A DNA stretch of 64,000 nucleotides. Source: Agaribacillus aureus. GTDB taxonomy: Bacteria > Bacteroidota > Bacteroidia > Cytophagales > Cyclobacteriaceae. A program made the translations under genes and the position numbers. The DNA lies in assembly GCA_030442055.1 (NCBI GenBank), contig JAUJEB010000007.1, positions 186,001 through 250,000 of the forward strand, given 5' to 3'. Positions within the stretch are counted from its first letter, which is position 1, and each line of letters opens with the position of its first letter. Below, piece by piece: positions 30,222 through 39,505 of the stretch. The notes below the pieces were generated by a model that made no database searches, was not told the DNA's origin, and saw only the letters and a list, made by a program, of their open reading frames with translations.

Positions 30222-30252
30222 CAAAGTTAAGGTAAAAATACATTAATTCAAA
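30222..30252 (-). promoter_or_regulatory. Bacteroidota-type promoter of rimP-nusA-infB
   Basis: On the minus strand the -33 TTTG (30252-30249) is separated by 19 bases from TAACTTTG (30229-30222), a full consensus match with the commonest spacing. It places the start of transcription about 70 bases before rimP, with the leader hairpin inside the transcript. Confidence 0.65.
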
Positions 30253-30356
30253 CAAATCATTAATTTGCAATTTATTAAGTTGAGCCAAGAGGATTTAATC
30301 AACAGAATATCGGGATTTCCGTTAACAATATTTTAATGGTTTGCCTACTATTTTAC

Positions 30357-30364
30357 TAAATTTG
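30357..30364 (+). promoter_or_regulatory. -7 box immediately before cysS
   Basis: TAAATTTG ends four bases before the cysS ATG. If it is used, the cysS mRNA would be leaderless or nearly so. TTTG at 30340-30343 is only 13 bases upstream, a short spacing, so the promoter call is tentative. Confidence 0.35.
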
Positions 30365-30368
30365 CCCC

Positions 30369-31859
30369 ATGTTGAAAGATTTAAGACTATACAATACACT
30401 TACTAAGCAGAAGGAACTTTTTGAACCGATCAACCCGCCTTATGTTGGCATGTATGTCTGTGGCCCCACGGTTTATAGCGATGTGCATATTGGAAATATG
30501 AGAACCTTTCTGGTTTTTGATGTGATATACAGATATCTTTTGTTCCTGGGCTACAAAGTAAGGTTTGTTCGCAATATTACCGATGTCGGTCACCTGGAGC
30601 ATGACGCTGACGACGGCGAAGATAAAATAGCCAAAAAGGCCAAATTGGAAAACCTCGAACCGATGGAAATTGTGCAACGGTATACGCTTGGTTTCAGGCA
30701 GGTGGCGGCACAATTGAATATGTTGCCTCCTAGCATTGAGCCGTCAGCCACAGGGCATATCGTTGAGCAAATAAATATGATAGACAAGTTGTTGAAAAAC
30801 GGATTAGCTTATGAGGTCGACGGGTCGGTTTATTTTGATGTGAACAAGTACAATGAAAATCACCATTATGGCATATTATCTGGCCGGGTTCTTGAAGATT
30901 TAGTAGCAAGTAGTCGGGATTTGGACGGGCAGGAAGAAAAAAGGAATAAGGTGGATTTTGCACTTTGGAAAAAAGCAACACCCTCTCATATCATGCGGTG
31001 GGAATCTCCCTGGAGCCTGGGTTTCCCCGGCTGGCACCTTGAATGTACTGTGATGAGCACCAAGTATCTTGGTGAGTCGTTCGACATTCACGGGGGAGGT
31101 ATGGATTTGAAATTTCCACATCATGAGTGTGAAATAGCGCAATCGGTTGGCTGCAATGGGCAGCAGCCTGCCAAATATTGGATTCATTCGAACATGCTAA
31201 CAACAAATGGGCAAAAAATGAGTAAATCTCTGGGAAATTCGTTTTTGCCCGGACAGCTGTTTACAGGTGATCACCCGTTACTGGATGAAGCCTACAGCCC
31301 CATGACTGTCAGGTTTTTTATTTTACAGTCTCACTATTCCAGCACCCTTGATTTTTCTAATGAAGCGCTAAAAGCGGCTAAAAAGGGTTATAAAAAAATG
31401 ATCAACGGATTAAAGGTGCTACGAGGGCTTGCCTACGTTGAAGAACCTGAGACTACGCCAGATCAAAAAGTAATAGACCAGGTAAACCGGTTATGTGATA
31501 ATTGTTATAGGGCCATGAATGATGATTTCAATACTGCCCTAACCATTGGCCATTTATTTAACCTATTAAAAAAGATCAACTCGCTACATACCCAAAACCT
31601 TAAGTTCGGAGCTTTAGGAAAGGCCGTATTTGACAGAATGAAAGAAACTTATGAAACATTTGTTCTGGATGTGCTGGGGTTGAAAGAAGAGCAGCCGGAT
31701 GTTTTGACCGGACTAACGCAATCGTTGATAGATATTTACAAAGAAGCCAAGAGCAATAAGGAATTTGAGGTGGTGGATAAAATCAGGGCTGACTTCAAAG
31801 CCCAGGGTTTAATCATCAAAGACATGAAAAATGATATTTCCTGGGCTTACGAAGAATAG
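30369..31859 (+). CDS. cysS: Cysteinyl-tRNA synthetase
   Basis: A 496-residue class I synthetase that charges tRNA-Cys. The HIGH-type motif is HIGN (residues 40-43) and KMSKS is exact (283-287, in [11 protein letters not shown]). The zinc site uses C31 (YVCGPTVY), C226 ([10 protein letters not shown]) and the HHECEIAQS segment, where the usual Asn is Cys. A helical domain after residue 330 matches the DALR/anticodon region. The start at [10 protein letters not shown] fits the family exactly and leaves only a few bases after a -7 box. The M28 peptidase gene follows closely. Confidence 0.96.
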   Translation: MLKDLRLYNTLTKQKELFEPINPPYVGMYVCGPTVYSDVHIGNMRTFLVFDVIYRYLLFLGYKVRFVRNITDVGHLEHDADDGEDKIAKKAKLENLEPMEIVQRYTLGFRQVAAQLNMLPPSIEPSATGHIVEQINMIDKLLKNGLAYEVDGSVYFDVNKYNENHHYGILSGRVLEDLVASSRDLDGQEEKRNKVDFALWKKATPSHIMRWESPWSLGFPGWHLECTVMSTKYLGESFDIHGGGMDLKFPHHECEIAQSVGCNGQQPAKYWIHSNMLTTNGQKMSKSLGNSFLPGQLFTGDHPLLDEAYSPMTVRFFILQSHYSSTLDFSNEALKAAKKGYKKMINGLKVLRGLAYVEEPETTPDQKVIDQVNRLCDNCYRAMNDDFNTALTIGHLFNLLKKINSLHTQNLKFGALGKAVFDRMKETYETFVLDVLGLKEEQPDVLTGLTQSLIDIYKEAKSNKEFEVVDKIRADFKAQGLIIKDMKNDISWAYEE

Positions 31860-31886
31860 CGGGAAATGATTACATACTATAGTGGC

Positions 31887-32891
31887 ATGAAATTCTTCAA
31901 CTACCTGTTACTGCTTTTCGGTGTAATGACAATCTTGGCAGCGTGTGATTCTGAAAAGAAAGCAGAAGATAAACTTCCTCTGGAGGCAAATAAAAAGCCG
32001 GAAATAGCCATCCCCGAATTTAATGCCGACTCAGCTTATCATTTTATCGAAAAACAAGTAAGTTTTGGACCTCGGGTTCCCAATGGTGTTGGTCATCGCG
32101 AATGTGGCGACTACCTGGTTGAAAAACTGAAAAGCTACGCTGATGAGGTAAAAGAGCAACAATTTGAGTCGAAGGCTTACGATGGAACCAATTTATATTT
32201 GAAGAACATTATTGCAAGTTTCAATACAAACTCGAAAAAGAGGATATTGCTCGCAGCGCATTGGGATACAAGGCCCGTTGCGGATAAGGATTCGGTAAAC
32301 AAGCAGGAGCCTATTGCCGGGGCAAATGATGGTGGAAGCGGTGTGGGTGTTTTGATGGAAATTGCCAGGCAGCTTCACCTGGATACAGGGTTTCGTGTGG
32401 GTGTTGATCTGATATTGTTTGATGGTGAAGACTACGGTGTTCCGGTTTATGAGGAAGGTTTTAAAAACGTTCCCTATAGTGGCTATTGTCTGGGCTCTCA
32501 ATATTGGGCCCGCAATAAACATGTGCCGGGCTATTCCGCTTATTATGGTGTTTTACTGGATATGGTTGGCGCGAAAGGGGCCAAGTTTTACCAGGAAGGG
32601 CTATCAATGAGCAGTGCTCCCAGCATTGTTAAAAAAGTGTGGGACTTCGGACATGGCCTGGGATATGGCGACTATTTTATTTATCAAAAAAGTCAGGACA
32701 TTTTAGACGACCATAGATTTGTCAATCAGTGGGCAAATATTCCTATGATAGATATTGTGGAGTACGATCCTGCTACCAAGAATTATTTCAGTGATTATCA
32801 TCACACACATCGCGATAATATGGACCTGATTGATAAGAACACGTTGAAAGCTGTGGGACAAACCGTCCTTAAGACGATTTACCTGGAATAA
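31887..32891 (+). CDS. M28-family peptidase lipoprotein (glutaminyl-cyclase-like)
   Basis: A 334-residue lipoprotein from the ATG at 31887 (MKFFNYLLLLFGVMTILAAC, Cys at 20); a longer frame from 31866 would spoil the signal. The zinc-hydrolase motifs are ILLAAHWDTRP, IAGANDGGSGVGVLMEIA, ILFDGEDYG and a late DYHHTHRDNMD. The FDGEDYG form and the W-D-T-R-P site are typical of the glutaminyl-peptide cyclotransferase branch of M28 rather than aminopeptidases, so it may cyclise N-terminal Gln or cleave peptides. Glutaminyl cyclases matter in Bacteroidota because signal-peptidase cleavage often leaves Gln at position +1. The distance to cysS (27 bases) suggests co-transcription. Confidence 0.85.
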   Translation: MKFFNYLLLLFGVMTILAACDSEKKAEDKLPLEANKKPEIAIPEFNADSAYHFIEKQVSFGPRVPNGVGHRECGDYLVEKLKSYADEVKEQQFESKAYDGTNLYLKNIIASFNTNSKKRILLAAHWDTRPVADKDSVNKQEPIAGANDGGSGVGVLMEIARQLHLDTGFRVGVDLILFDGEDYGVPVYEEGFKNVPYSGYCLGSQYWARNKHVPGYSAYYGVLLDMVGAKGAKFYQEGLSMSSAPSIVKKVWDFGHGLGYGDYFIYQKSQDILDDHRFVNQWANIPMIDIVEYDPATKNYFSDYHHTHRDNMDLIDKNTLKAVGQTVLKTIYLE

Positions 32892-32952
32892 CTAATGGCT
32901 TTTTTGTCAAGCAGGCTTTCGGAAGCACCTGACAAACAACAATTATAACAAA

Positions 32953-32994
32953 TAAAAAAACCCTTTGACATTCACTAGCTTCAAAGGGTCCTTT
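32953..32994. terminator. Bidirectional intrinsic terminator
   Basis: ACCCTTTGA (32960-32968) pairs with TCAAAGGGT (32981-32989). An A run precedes the stem and CTTT follows it. It lies between the convergent M28 and OmpH genes and can serve both, better for the minus-strand operon. Confidence 0.75.
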
Positions 32995-33014
32995 ATTGAG
33001 AGGGTTAATTTTAT

Positions 33015-33551
33015 TTAATTTCCTGCAGGCGGGGTAATTCCCAATTTCTTTAATACAAGATTTGAGATATTATCTTCTTCCCGCGCATCCAATAAGATAG
33101 CGGCTCCTCCAACGTCAGAACTAAATACGTGTGTATAGCCGGCTTCTTTTCTCACGTCTTTAATGGCCTTTTCAATCTTTTCATAAGCTGGTTTCAATAG
33201 CTCCACCTGCTTTTTCTGCATAGATTGCTCTGCCTCCTGCTGGAATTGCGTGATATTGGTTTGCATACTCTGAAGTTCTCTTTCTTCTGCCTGACGCGCA
33301 ACGTCGGTCATATTGGCACCGTTTTGTTGATAGGCAGAAGCTCGCTTCTGAAATTCCTCAACTTTCGATTGAATTTGATTCCTCAGCTGCGTCTGATAAT
33401 CCTCAAGATCTTTCTGAATAGATTTAGCCTCCGGCAGCAAACTTAAAATATACTCGACATTTGTATAACCAATTTTTAACTGGTCTTGCGCCTGAGCCGT
33501 ATAATTAAACATAAAAAAAACAAAAAGCGCAATTATTAACTTTTTCATCAT
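33015..33551 (-). CDS. OmpH/Skp-family periplasmic chaperone (second copy)
   Basis: A 178-residue protein from the ATG pair at 33551; the longer frame begins with TTG inside the previous gene. Signal peptide MKKLIIALFVFFMFNYTAQA, then IGYTNVEYILSLLPEAKSIQKDLEDY and a long Gln/Glu-rich coiled coil (LRNQIQSKVEEFQKRASAYQ to MQKKQVELLKPAYEKIEKAIK), ending with a small beta part. Skp-type proteins are trimeric chaperones that carry unfolded barrel proteins across the periplasm to BamA. It is the last gene of the uppS-bamA-ompH-ompH run. Confidence 0.9.
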   Translation of the reverse strand: MMKKLIIALFVFFMFNYTAQAQDQLKIGYTNVEYILSLLPEAKSIQKDLEDYQTQLRNQIQSKVEEFQKRASAYQQNGANMTDVARQAEERELQSMQTNITQFQQEAEQSMQKKQVELLKPAYEKIEKAIKDVRKEAGYTHVFSSDVGGAAILLDAREEDNISNLVLKKLGITPPAGN

Positions 33552-33571
33552 TATTGTAAAATTAACTTTAT

Positions 33572-34120
33572 TCAATTACTTTGTTCCTCTTTTTGGCCGA
33601 TCCCCAATTCTTCCAGTACATTTTCGGTAAAATCATAAATTGGATCGGTGTAAATCATAATCAAATCACCTGACTTGTCAAAAATCATTTGTAATCTGTT
33701 GTCTTTAGCTACTTTTGCAGAGGCCTTAAAAATTTTGTCCTGGAGTGGCTTCACCAATTCCTTTCTCTTTAAAAATAGCAATCCCTCGTAGCCGAAAACC
33801 TTGTTATGGTATTCTTTCACCTCGTTTTCTTTTTTCTTTATATAACTAAGCCTGTCATCTTTCATTTCGCGGGTAAGTAAGACCTCTTCCGCCTTGAGTT
33901 TGTTATATAAAGATTCTATCTCCTTATACTTATTTTGAATTTCTTCTTGCCATTGCAAGGAAATTTTATTGATTTCCGCCTGCGCTTCATTGTATTCAGG
34001 CATCTGGCTTTTGATAAAATCAGTGTCTACATATCCGAAACGCTGACTGTAAGCAGAAATCAGGCTTGCAAAGGTAAAAAAAGAAAAGAGGAAAAAATAG
34101 ATAAAACTAGTTTTTGTCAT
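33572..34120 (-). CDS. OmpH/Skp-family periplasmic chaperone (first copy)
   Basis: A 182-residue exported protein (signal peptide ending ISAYSQ). It has the same plan as its neighbour: RFGYVDTDFIKSQMPEYNEAQAEI, then a coiled coil (LQWQEEIQNKYKEIESLYNKLKAEE, KKKENEVKEYHNKVF), then a C-terminal strand region VAKDNRLQMIFDKSGDLIMIY. It differs enough in sequence from the second copy to suggest an old duplication, which is standard in Bacteroidota. It starts two bases after the bamA stop, so translation is likely coupled. Confidence 0.9.
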   Translation of the reverse strand: MTKTSFIYFFLFSFFTFASLISAYSQRFGYVDTDFIKSQMPEYNEAQAEINKISLQWQEEIQNKYKEIESLYNKLKAEEVLLTREMKDDRLSYIKKKENEVKEYHNKVFGYEGLLFLKRKELVKPLQDKIFKASAKVAKDNRLQMIFDKSGDLIMIYTDPIYDFTENVLEELGIGQKEEQSN

Positions 34121-34122
34121 AA

Positions 34123-36855
34123 TTATCTCAGCTGTTGCCCAATGGTAAAGTGGAATTGCGCTCCACTTTTGGTGCTTGTACCAGGCAGTGTATCGAAGCC
34201 ATAGGCCCAGTCAATACCGATCAGGCCAAAGGCAGGCATGAATATTCTCGCGCCAAAGCCGGCAGATTTATACAGGTTATTAATATTAAAATCCCTGTAT
34301 TCTGCCCAGTTGTTACCCGCTTCACCAAAGCCAAGGACATAAATGGTTGCTGATGGGTTAAGAGATACCGGGTATCTTAGCTCAAATACAAATTTATTGT
34401 AGACCACTCCTCCGCGAATCTGGTCAGGTCCAAGGTTTCCGGTTCCGGTAGTGTAGTTAGGCGGTGTTACTGTGTTGTCTTCATAACCTCTTAAACCTAT
34501 GATATCATTACCAATTAAAAAGTTCTGTCCGCCAAGACCGCTACCTCCCATTACAAATCGTTCAAACGGTCCGATTCCGGCCTTCCTTGTGTAAGAGCCT
34601 ATGAAGCCCAAATGAGCTCTGGATTCCAATACCAGGTTTCCTATGATTTGCGTGTAAAACTTGGCATCGAATAACCATTTATGAAATTCCACCAGATTGT
34701 ACCGGGTGGCGTTATCGGCATTTTCATAGTCTATATCATTGAATAGTGAATAGGGCGGTGTTAAGCTCATACTTAAAGATACAGATGACCCCGTTGTCGG
34801 ATACATAGTACTTGGACCGGCACTATTCCTGGAAATAGTGGTATTAAAAGTCAAGTTATTAGATATACCTGTAGAAAATCCTAGGGAAGTACCAAAATTA
34901 TCCAGGTTATAAATGAAATAGTTAATAGAGTTGGAAATGAAAAAGAAATCGTCGGGCCACCTTAACCTTCTTCCCAGGCTCACACTTATACCACTTAATT
35001 TAAGGGAACCATTGAAATCGTTGAGACTACGAGGGAAGACCAATTGTCCATTCACATCCCGTATTGGCTGACCGTTTTCATCCGTCTCGAAAGTTCGGAT
35101 ACGCTGGATGGAGCGGGTGAGATTGACGGTAAAGGCGTTTGGTTTTTTACCACCAAGCCAGGGCTCGGTGAAAGTAAAGGAATAATTCTGAAATGCCCTG
35201 CCATTCGCCTGAACCCGTAAAGCCAATTTTTGACCATCGCCGACGGGTAAAGGATGCCACTTGGAGCGATCGGTGATGTTTTTAATGGAAAAGTTGTTAA
35301 ATACCAATCCTAAAGTCCCCACAAATCCATAAAATCCACCCCAACCGCCGGAGAGTTCAATCTGATCACTCGGTCTTTCAACAACGGAATATTCAATATC
35401 CACTGTTCCGTCTGCCGGGTTGGGGATAGGTTGCATCCCAATTTGTTCGGGGTCAAAATATCCTAACTGTGCAATTTCACGGTTGGTTCTTATCAATTGC
35501 TCTCTGCTGAATTTTTGTCCTGGTAAAGTTCTTATTTCTCTTAAGATAACGTGGTCGTTAGTACGGTCATTGCCTTTGACGATGACCTTATTAATAGTGG
35601 CCTGCGTACCCTCGTGAATCCGCATTTCCACGTCGATCGAGTCATCTTCGATTCTGACTTCAACCGGATTAACGGTGAAGAACAGGTAACCGTTATCCAG
35701 GTAAAGTGAACTTACGTCAGCACCGGTAGGATTGTAATTTAATCTTTTATTGACTAATTCAAGGTCGTATACATCTCCCTTACTAATTCCCAGAATCCTT
35801 TTCAACACATCGTCTTCATAAACATAATTTCCAGACCATATGATGTCCCTGAAGTAGTATTTTCTTCCTTCATCTACTTTAAATCTGATGTCGATAGTTT
35901 TGCCGTCATGGGCGTATACCGAGTCGGAGACAATTTTTGCATTTCTGTAACCCTTGGAATTGTAAAACTCTATCAGGGCCTTTTTATCGTCTTCATAGTC
36001 CGACTTAATAAATTTGGATCCATTGAAGAAATTCAATTTGAAATTGTCATTGAGGAAGCCTTTTAACTCATTGTTGCTTACTGCGACCGAGGAGTCTGCG
36101 AGGGACTTAATTTTTGCTTTATTAAGGCTAAAGAGTTCCCTGAAGAGCGTCTTGAAAATACTCAGCCGGGGATGTTCCTTGGTAGACTTAAGCTTCTTTT
36201 TCAGTTTTGCCTCACTGAAATTTTCATTTCCCGCGAAATAAATTTTGTTGATCTTAACTTTACTCTTTTTATCGACATCTATGAGCAGTTGTACCGAGTT
36301 AAATGCCAGGGTATCCTTAATCCGGGTCACTTTAACCTCAGTATTTAAAAACCCTTTTTCCACAAAATGCTTCTTAACGGTTAACTCCGTATTCTTTAGA
36401 ATGGCATCGGTCAATACGCGACCCTTGATCAGTTTTATATCGTCATCCAGCTCTCCTTCCTGGGTTTTATTGACGCCTTTATAAGTTATTTTCGATAATC
36501 TGGGACGTTCCGTTAATTCTATTCTCAGGCTGATCTTGCCATTTTCGATTTTGGTGGAATAAATGCTGACATTTCCCATTAAACCCTGCCCCCATAACTT
36601 TTTAATAGCGCCGGAAATATTATCTCCGGGAATTTTTATTTTGTCGCCAACCTTTAAACCGGATAAGGAAATCAACGCGTTGTGATCCAGATACTCTGCT
36701 CCACTCACTTCAATATCTGCAATTTCATATTGTTTTGGAACGGCATAACTTATTTGGTCGTTGCTACGATTCTTATTGAAGTTATTATACCTGATTTGTC
36801 CTGGTAGCAGGTTATAGGTGCAGATGCAGATAATACCGAGTACAATTTTTTTCAT
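34123..36855 (-). CDS. bamA: Outer-membrane protein assembly factor BamA
   Basis: A 910-residue Omp85 protein, the central pore for inserting beta-barrels into the outer membrane. Signal peptide at the N terminus (MKKIVLGIICICTYNLLPGQ). Five POTRA domains follow, recognisable by segments such as YEIADIEVSGAEYLDHNALISLSGLKVGDKI, KINKIYFAGNENFSEAKL and NKVIVKGNDRTNDHVILREIRTLPGQKFSR. The 16-strand barrel begins near residue 480 (QIELSGGWGGFYG), with MGGSGLGGQNF in the later strands. Flanked by uppS upstream and two Skp genes downstream, the usual Bacteroidota order. Confidence 0.97.
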   Translation of the reverse strand: MKKIVLGIICICTYNLLPGQIRYNNFNKNRSNDQISYAVPKQYEIADIEVSGAEYLDHNALISLSGLKVGDKIKIPGDNISGAIKKLWGQGLMGNVSIYSTKIENGKISLRIELTERPRLSKITYKGVNKTQEGELDDDIKLIKGRVLTDAILKNTELTVKKHFVEKGFLNTEVKVTRIKDTLAFNSVQLLIDVDKKSKVKINKIYFAGNENFSEAKLKKKLKSTKEHPRLSIFKTLFRELFSLNKAKIKSLADSSVAVSNNELKGFLNDNFKLNFFNGSKFIKSDYEDDKKALIEFYNSKGYRNAKIVSDSVYAHDGKTIDIRFKVDEGRKYYFRDIIWSGNYVYEDDVLKRILGISKGDVYDLELVNKRLNYNPTGADVSSLYLDNGYLFFTVNPVEVRIEDDSIDVEMRIHEGTQATINKVIVKGNDRTNDHVILREIRTLPGQKFSREQLIRTNREIAQLGYFDPEQIGMQPIPNPADGTVDIEYSVVERPSDQIELSGGWGGFYGFVGTLGLVFNNFSIKNITDRSKWHPLPVGDGQKLALRVQANGRAFQNYSFTFTEPWLGGKKPNAFTVNLTRSIQRIRTFETDENGQPIRDVNGQLVFPRSLNDFNGSLKLSGISVSLGRRLRWPDDFFFISNSINYFIYNLDNFGTSLGFSTGISNNLTFNTTISRNSAGPSTMYPTTGSSVSLSMSLTPPYSLFNDIDYENADNATRYNLVEFHKWLFDAKFYTQIIGNLVLESRAHLGFIGSYTRKAGIGPFERFVMGGSGLGGQNFLIGNDIIGLRGYEDNTVTPPNYTTGTGNLGPDQIRGGVVYNKFVFELRYPVSLNPSATIYVLGFGEAGNNWAEYRDFNINNLYKSAGFGARIFMPAFGLIGIDWAYGFDTLPGTSTKSGAQFHFTIGQQLR

Positions 36856-36860
36856 AAGGG

Positions 36861-37598
36861 TTAAGAATTCACCTGTTCACTAATTTTTCCAAATCTCCTT
36901 TCTCTCTGTTGAAAAGACAATATTGCCTGATACAGATGCTTCTTTCTAAAGTCAGGCCATAACAAGTCCGTCATGTAAAGTTCGGTATAAGCAATCTGCC
37001 AAAGCAGGAAGTTGCTTATCCTCATTTCACCGCTAGTTCTAATCAATAATTCCGGGTCCGGTATTGTGCTTGTGTTCAAATAATTTGAAAAGAGATGCTG
37101 ATCGACGCGATCAATATCAATTTTTTCATTTTTAACATCAATAGCCAAACCTTTTGCAGCCTCCAATAGTTCCCATCGACCGCTATAATTTAAGGCCAAA
37201 ACCAATGTAAGCCCTGAGTTGTCTTTAGTAATCTCCATCGCCTCTTTCAAATTTGCCTGGCATTTTGTGGGAAGATTATCGGTATCACCAATGGATAGTA
37301 ACCTCACGTTGTTATCCATCAGGGTTTTAATCTCATTCTTTATTGTAAACACCAATAAATCCCACAGGCCTTGAACTTCGTGTTTGGGCCTCGACCAGTT
37401 TTCCGTTGAGAACGCGTACAGCGTCAGGTAATCTATACCTAATTCCGCACAGCCCTCTGTTGTTTCTCTCACAGCCTTAATGGCATTCTTATGGCCAAAA
37501 AGCCGGGCTGCTCCCTTATTTTTTGCCCATCGACCATTGCCATCCATAATTACTGCTATGTGCCTGGGTAATTTACTTAAGTCAATCTTGTCTTTCAT
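36861..37598 (-). CDS. uppS: Undecaprenyl diphosphate synthase (isoprenyl transferase)
   Basis: A 245-residue cis-prenyltransferase from the ATG at 37598 (MKDKIDLSKLPRHIAVIMDG); the frame extends six codons but the motif fixes the start. It condenses isopentenyl units to C55 undecaprenyl diphosphate, the carrier for peptidoglycan and polysaccharide. D19 in MDGNGRWAK is the catalytic aspartate. LTLYAFSTENWSRP, LALNYSGRWE, DPELLIRTSGEMRISNFLLWQIAYTELY and the C-terminal FQQRERRFGKI are the conserved regions. It precedes bamA by five bases and should be in the same operon. Confidence 0.96.
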   Translation of the reverse strand: MKDKIDLSKLPRHIAVIMDGNGRWAKNKGAARLFGHKNAIKAVRETTEGCAELGIDYLTLYAFSTENWSRPKHEVQGLWDLLVFTIKNEIKTLMDNNVRLLSIGDTDNLPTKCQANLKEAMEITKDNSGLTLVLALNYSGRWELLEAAKGLAIDVKNEKIDIDRVDQHLFSNYLNTSTIPDPELLIRTSGEMRISNFLLWQIAYTELYMTDLLWPDFRKKHLYQAILSFQQRERRFGKISEQVNS

Positions 37599-37680
37599 CC
37601 CTGCAATAAGGTGCAAAATTAAATTGTAAGGTACAAAATTGCTATTTTATTTTTGAGAATTATGCAATTTTCTTTGATTA

Positions 37681-38394
37681 TTAGTTGTAGTCAAATGGAC
37701 ATATGATAGGGTAAAAAGCATAGCTAACGGATACACCAATAAAGTAATAAGTGTCGTTATCGTTTGGATTGCCGTATTGATAATTTTTGTTATTGGGTAT
37801 GGCTTCTGATACATTATCCAGGTAATCAAAAAAGGTTTTTCTCGCTCCAAATTCAAAATTTAAGCGCCAATTGCGATTTAGGTCGTATTTTATTCCTACT
37901 CCAAATGGGATTACAGGTTGAAAGCTACTATATTCGAAAGGAGACTCCTCCTGGCCGAAAAAGGTGAAAAAACCAGCGCCGGCAAAAAAGTAGGGAGAAA
38001 AATTTACCACTGAATTTTTGGTCCGGTAATCCAGGAAGTTATATTCCAACGTCGCCGTAGGTTCGATTATAAAGATATCAAATGAAGCGTTGCGCGCCGC
38101 CGCAAAGGCATCAAATGGATTTTCGTCACTACCCTGTAGCTTGCCTAGGGTAACTGCATATCGTAAGCTGATCGCATCACTCAAATTGGTTTTATAATAG
38201 ACCAGCCCTCCGAGACTATTTTCTTTGATTTGATAATTTTTGATCAAATCTCCGGTATAGGAGAATCCTCCCACCCCGGCACCAACCTCATATTTTTGAG
38301 CATACCCTGTTACTCCAATAAAAAGTAGTGTAACAAAAATAGGAAAACCGATTTGGGGTTTTCCTATGTTTAAATGCTTTATAATTTTATTCAC
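37681..38394 (-). CDS. porG: PorG-like outer-membrane barrel (DUF6089 family), copy 3
   Basis: A 237-residue protein if it starts at the GTG at 38394, four bases after the previous gene's stop. The ATG at 38436 would overlap that gene by 38 bases and put a poor leader before the signal peptide (IFVTLLFIGVTGYAQ). Barrel segments: GVGGFSYTGDLIKNYQ, LRYAVTLGKLQGSDENPF, EPTATLEYNFLDY, FSPYFFAGAGFF and PVIPFGVGIKYDLNRNWRLNFEFGARKTFFDYLD. Established knowledge: in Porphyromonas gingivalis porG lies directly upstream of uppS and bamA and contacts the PorK/PorN ring of type IX secretion. Size and position make this copy the best PorG candidate of the three. Confidence 0.75.
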   Translation of the reverse strand: MNKIIKHLNIGKPQIGFPIFVTLLFIGVTGYAQKYEVGAGVGGFSYTGDLIKNYQIKENSLGGLVYYKTNLSDAISLRYAVTLGKLQGSDENPFDAFAAARNASFDIFIIEPTATLEYNFLDYRTKNSVVNFSPYFFAGAGFFTFFGQEESPFEYSSFQPVIPFGVGIKYDLNRNWRLNFEFGARKTFFDYLDNVSEAIPNNKNYQYGNPNDNDTYYFIGVSVSYAFYPIICPFDYN

Positions 38395-38398
38395 TAAA

Positions 38399-39505
38399 TT
38401 ATCTGTATTTTGCACCTCCAAACAAAGACCCTCCAAAGATGTATGTTAGCTTAATGCTCGTAACAATATAAATGTCATTGTCTTTAGCGTCGCCTCGGAT
38501 GTCCGTGCGACTATTTTGTCCGTATCCGGCAATTACATTATAAGTTGTCCCATTGGCACCTACATAAGAGGCCGTACTGGAAACAATTTCAGCGATACTT
38601 GGAATTGTTAATTCCCTGGCGCTACCAGATTCTACATCGTTAACCTCTCGCGAACGATCTGACATGGCTCGCGCAAGATCACTATCCAAAGCGCCCAGGT
38701 CAATGTATTTGCCGCTAACATCATCAATATGATCAAAGAACAAATGTCTGTACCCCACCTCCAGTGAAAGATCCAGGCCTTGGTTTAATCTATACCTTAC
38801 TCCAAAACCCACCGGAATGGCTATTTGTACTTTACTGTAGGTACTAACGCCGCTGCCTTCACTATATTGTCCTTCTGTACCCAATGGCTCCAGCGCTACC
38901 CACTGGCCCGCCTCGGCGAGCGGGGTACCACTATTGACATCCGTATCGGGGACCAGACCCTTTGGATTATGGAATAAGACCGCTACTCCACCAAAAATAT
39001 ATGGAACAAAATCAGGACGTGTAACAAATGTGCCATAGTTAGGTATCAGATCCAATACGCCAGTTGCCGAAAGCTCAAATATATCATTTCTAAATTGCAG
39101 GTTACGAACATACCTGAACCTGGCATCCTGATCATTTGGATCAGCAGATTTAAAGTCGGATCCTTTAAGCCTGCCATACAGCAATGATCCCCTTATGGAA
39201 ACACGTGGTAGTATTTTTCTTTGAAATGATACACCTACCCCAGGCCTGGTAAAAGAGATGTCCGTGCTGGCAATGGAGGATTTGGGAGCGAGGTCACCAA
39301 AATAGTTCATAGAACTGATGCTAAAAGAAGCCGAATTGTAGGAGCGCTGGCCAAATGGTGTGGAGGTTCCACCCCTATAACTGGAGATCTGCCGGTTTTT
39401 TAACCTGATATTCCGGGTTTTTGGTCTGCGCCTCTGAGCGTAAACATTGGCTTCTGCAAATACAAATAGTCCTAAGAGCAGCAGAGCCAAATTTAATTTT
39501 CTCAT
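38399..39505 (-). CDS. PorG-like outer-membrane barrel (DUF6089 family), copy 2
   Basis: A 368-residue exported protein (signal peptide MRKLNLALLLLGLFVFAEANVYAQ), with a very basic stretch next (RRRPKTRNIRLKNRQ). The barrel core matches the shorter copy but is longer, with segments FSISSMNYFGDLAPK, IRGSLLYGRLKGSDF, YVRNLQFRNDIFELSA, PYIFGGVAVLFHNPKGL, LEPLGTEGQYSEGSG and IPVGFGVRYRLNQGLDLSLEVGYRHLFFDH. It is clearly paralogous to the gene at 40161-41243, with more than half of residues identical by eye. A long variable insert (about 265-325) holds MSDRSREVNDVESGSAREL. Possible role as an alternative or accessory type IX secretion barrel. Confidence 0.8.
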   Translation of the reverse strand: MRKLNLALLLLGLFVFAEANVYAQRRRPKTRNIRLKNRQISSYRGGTSTPFGQRSYNSASFSISSMNYFGDLAPKSSIASTDISFTRPGVGVSFQRKILPRVSIRGSLLYGRLKGSDFKSADPNDQDARFRYVRNLQFRNDIFELSATGVLDLIPNYGTFVTRPDFVPYIFGGVAVLFHNPKGLVPDTDVNSGTPLAEAGQWVALEPLGTEGQYSEGSGVSTYSKVQIAIPVGFGVRYRLNQGLDLSLEVGYRHLFFDHIDDVSGKYIDLGALDSDLARAMSDRSREVNDVESGSARELTIPSIAEIVSSTASYVGANGTTYNVIAGYGQNSRTDIRGDAKDNDIYIVTSIKLTYIFGGSLFGGAKYR

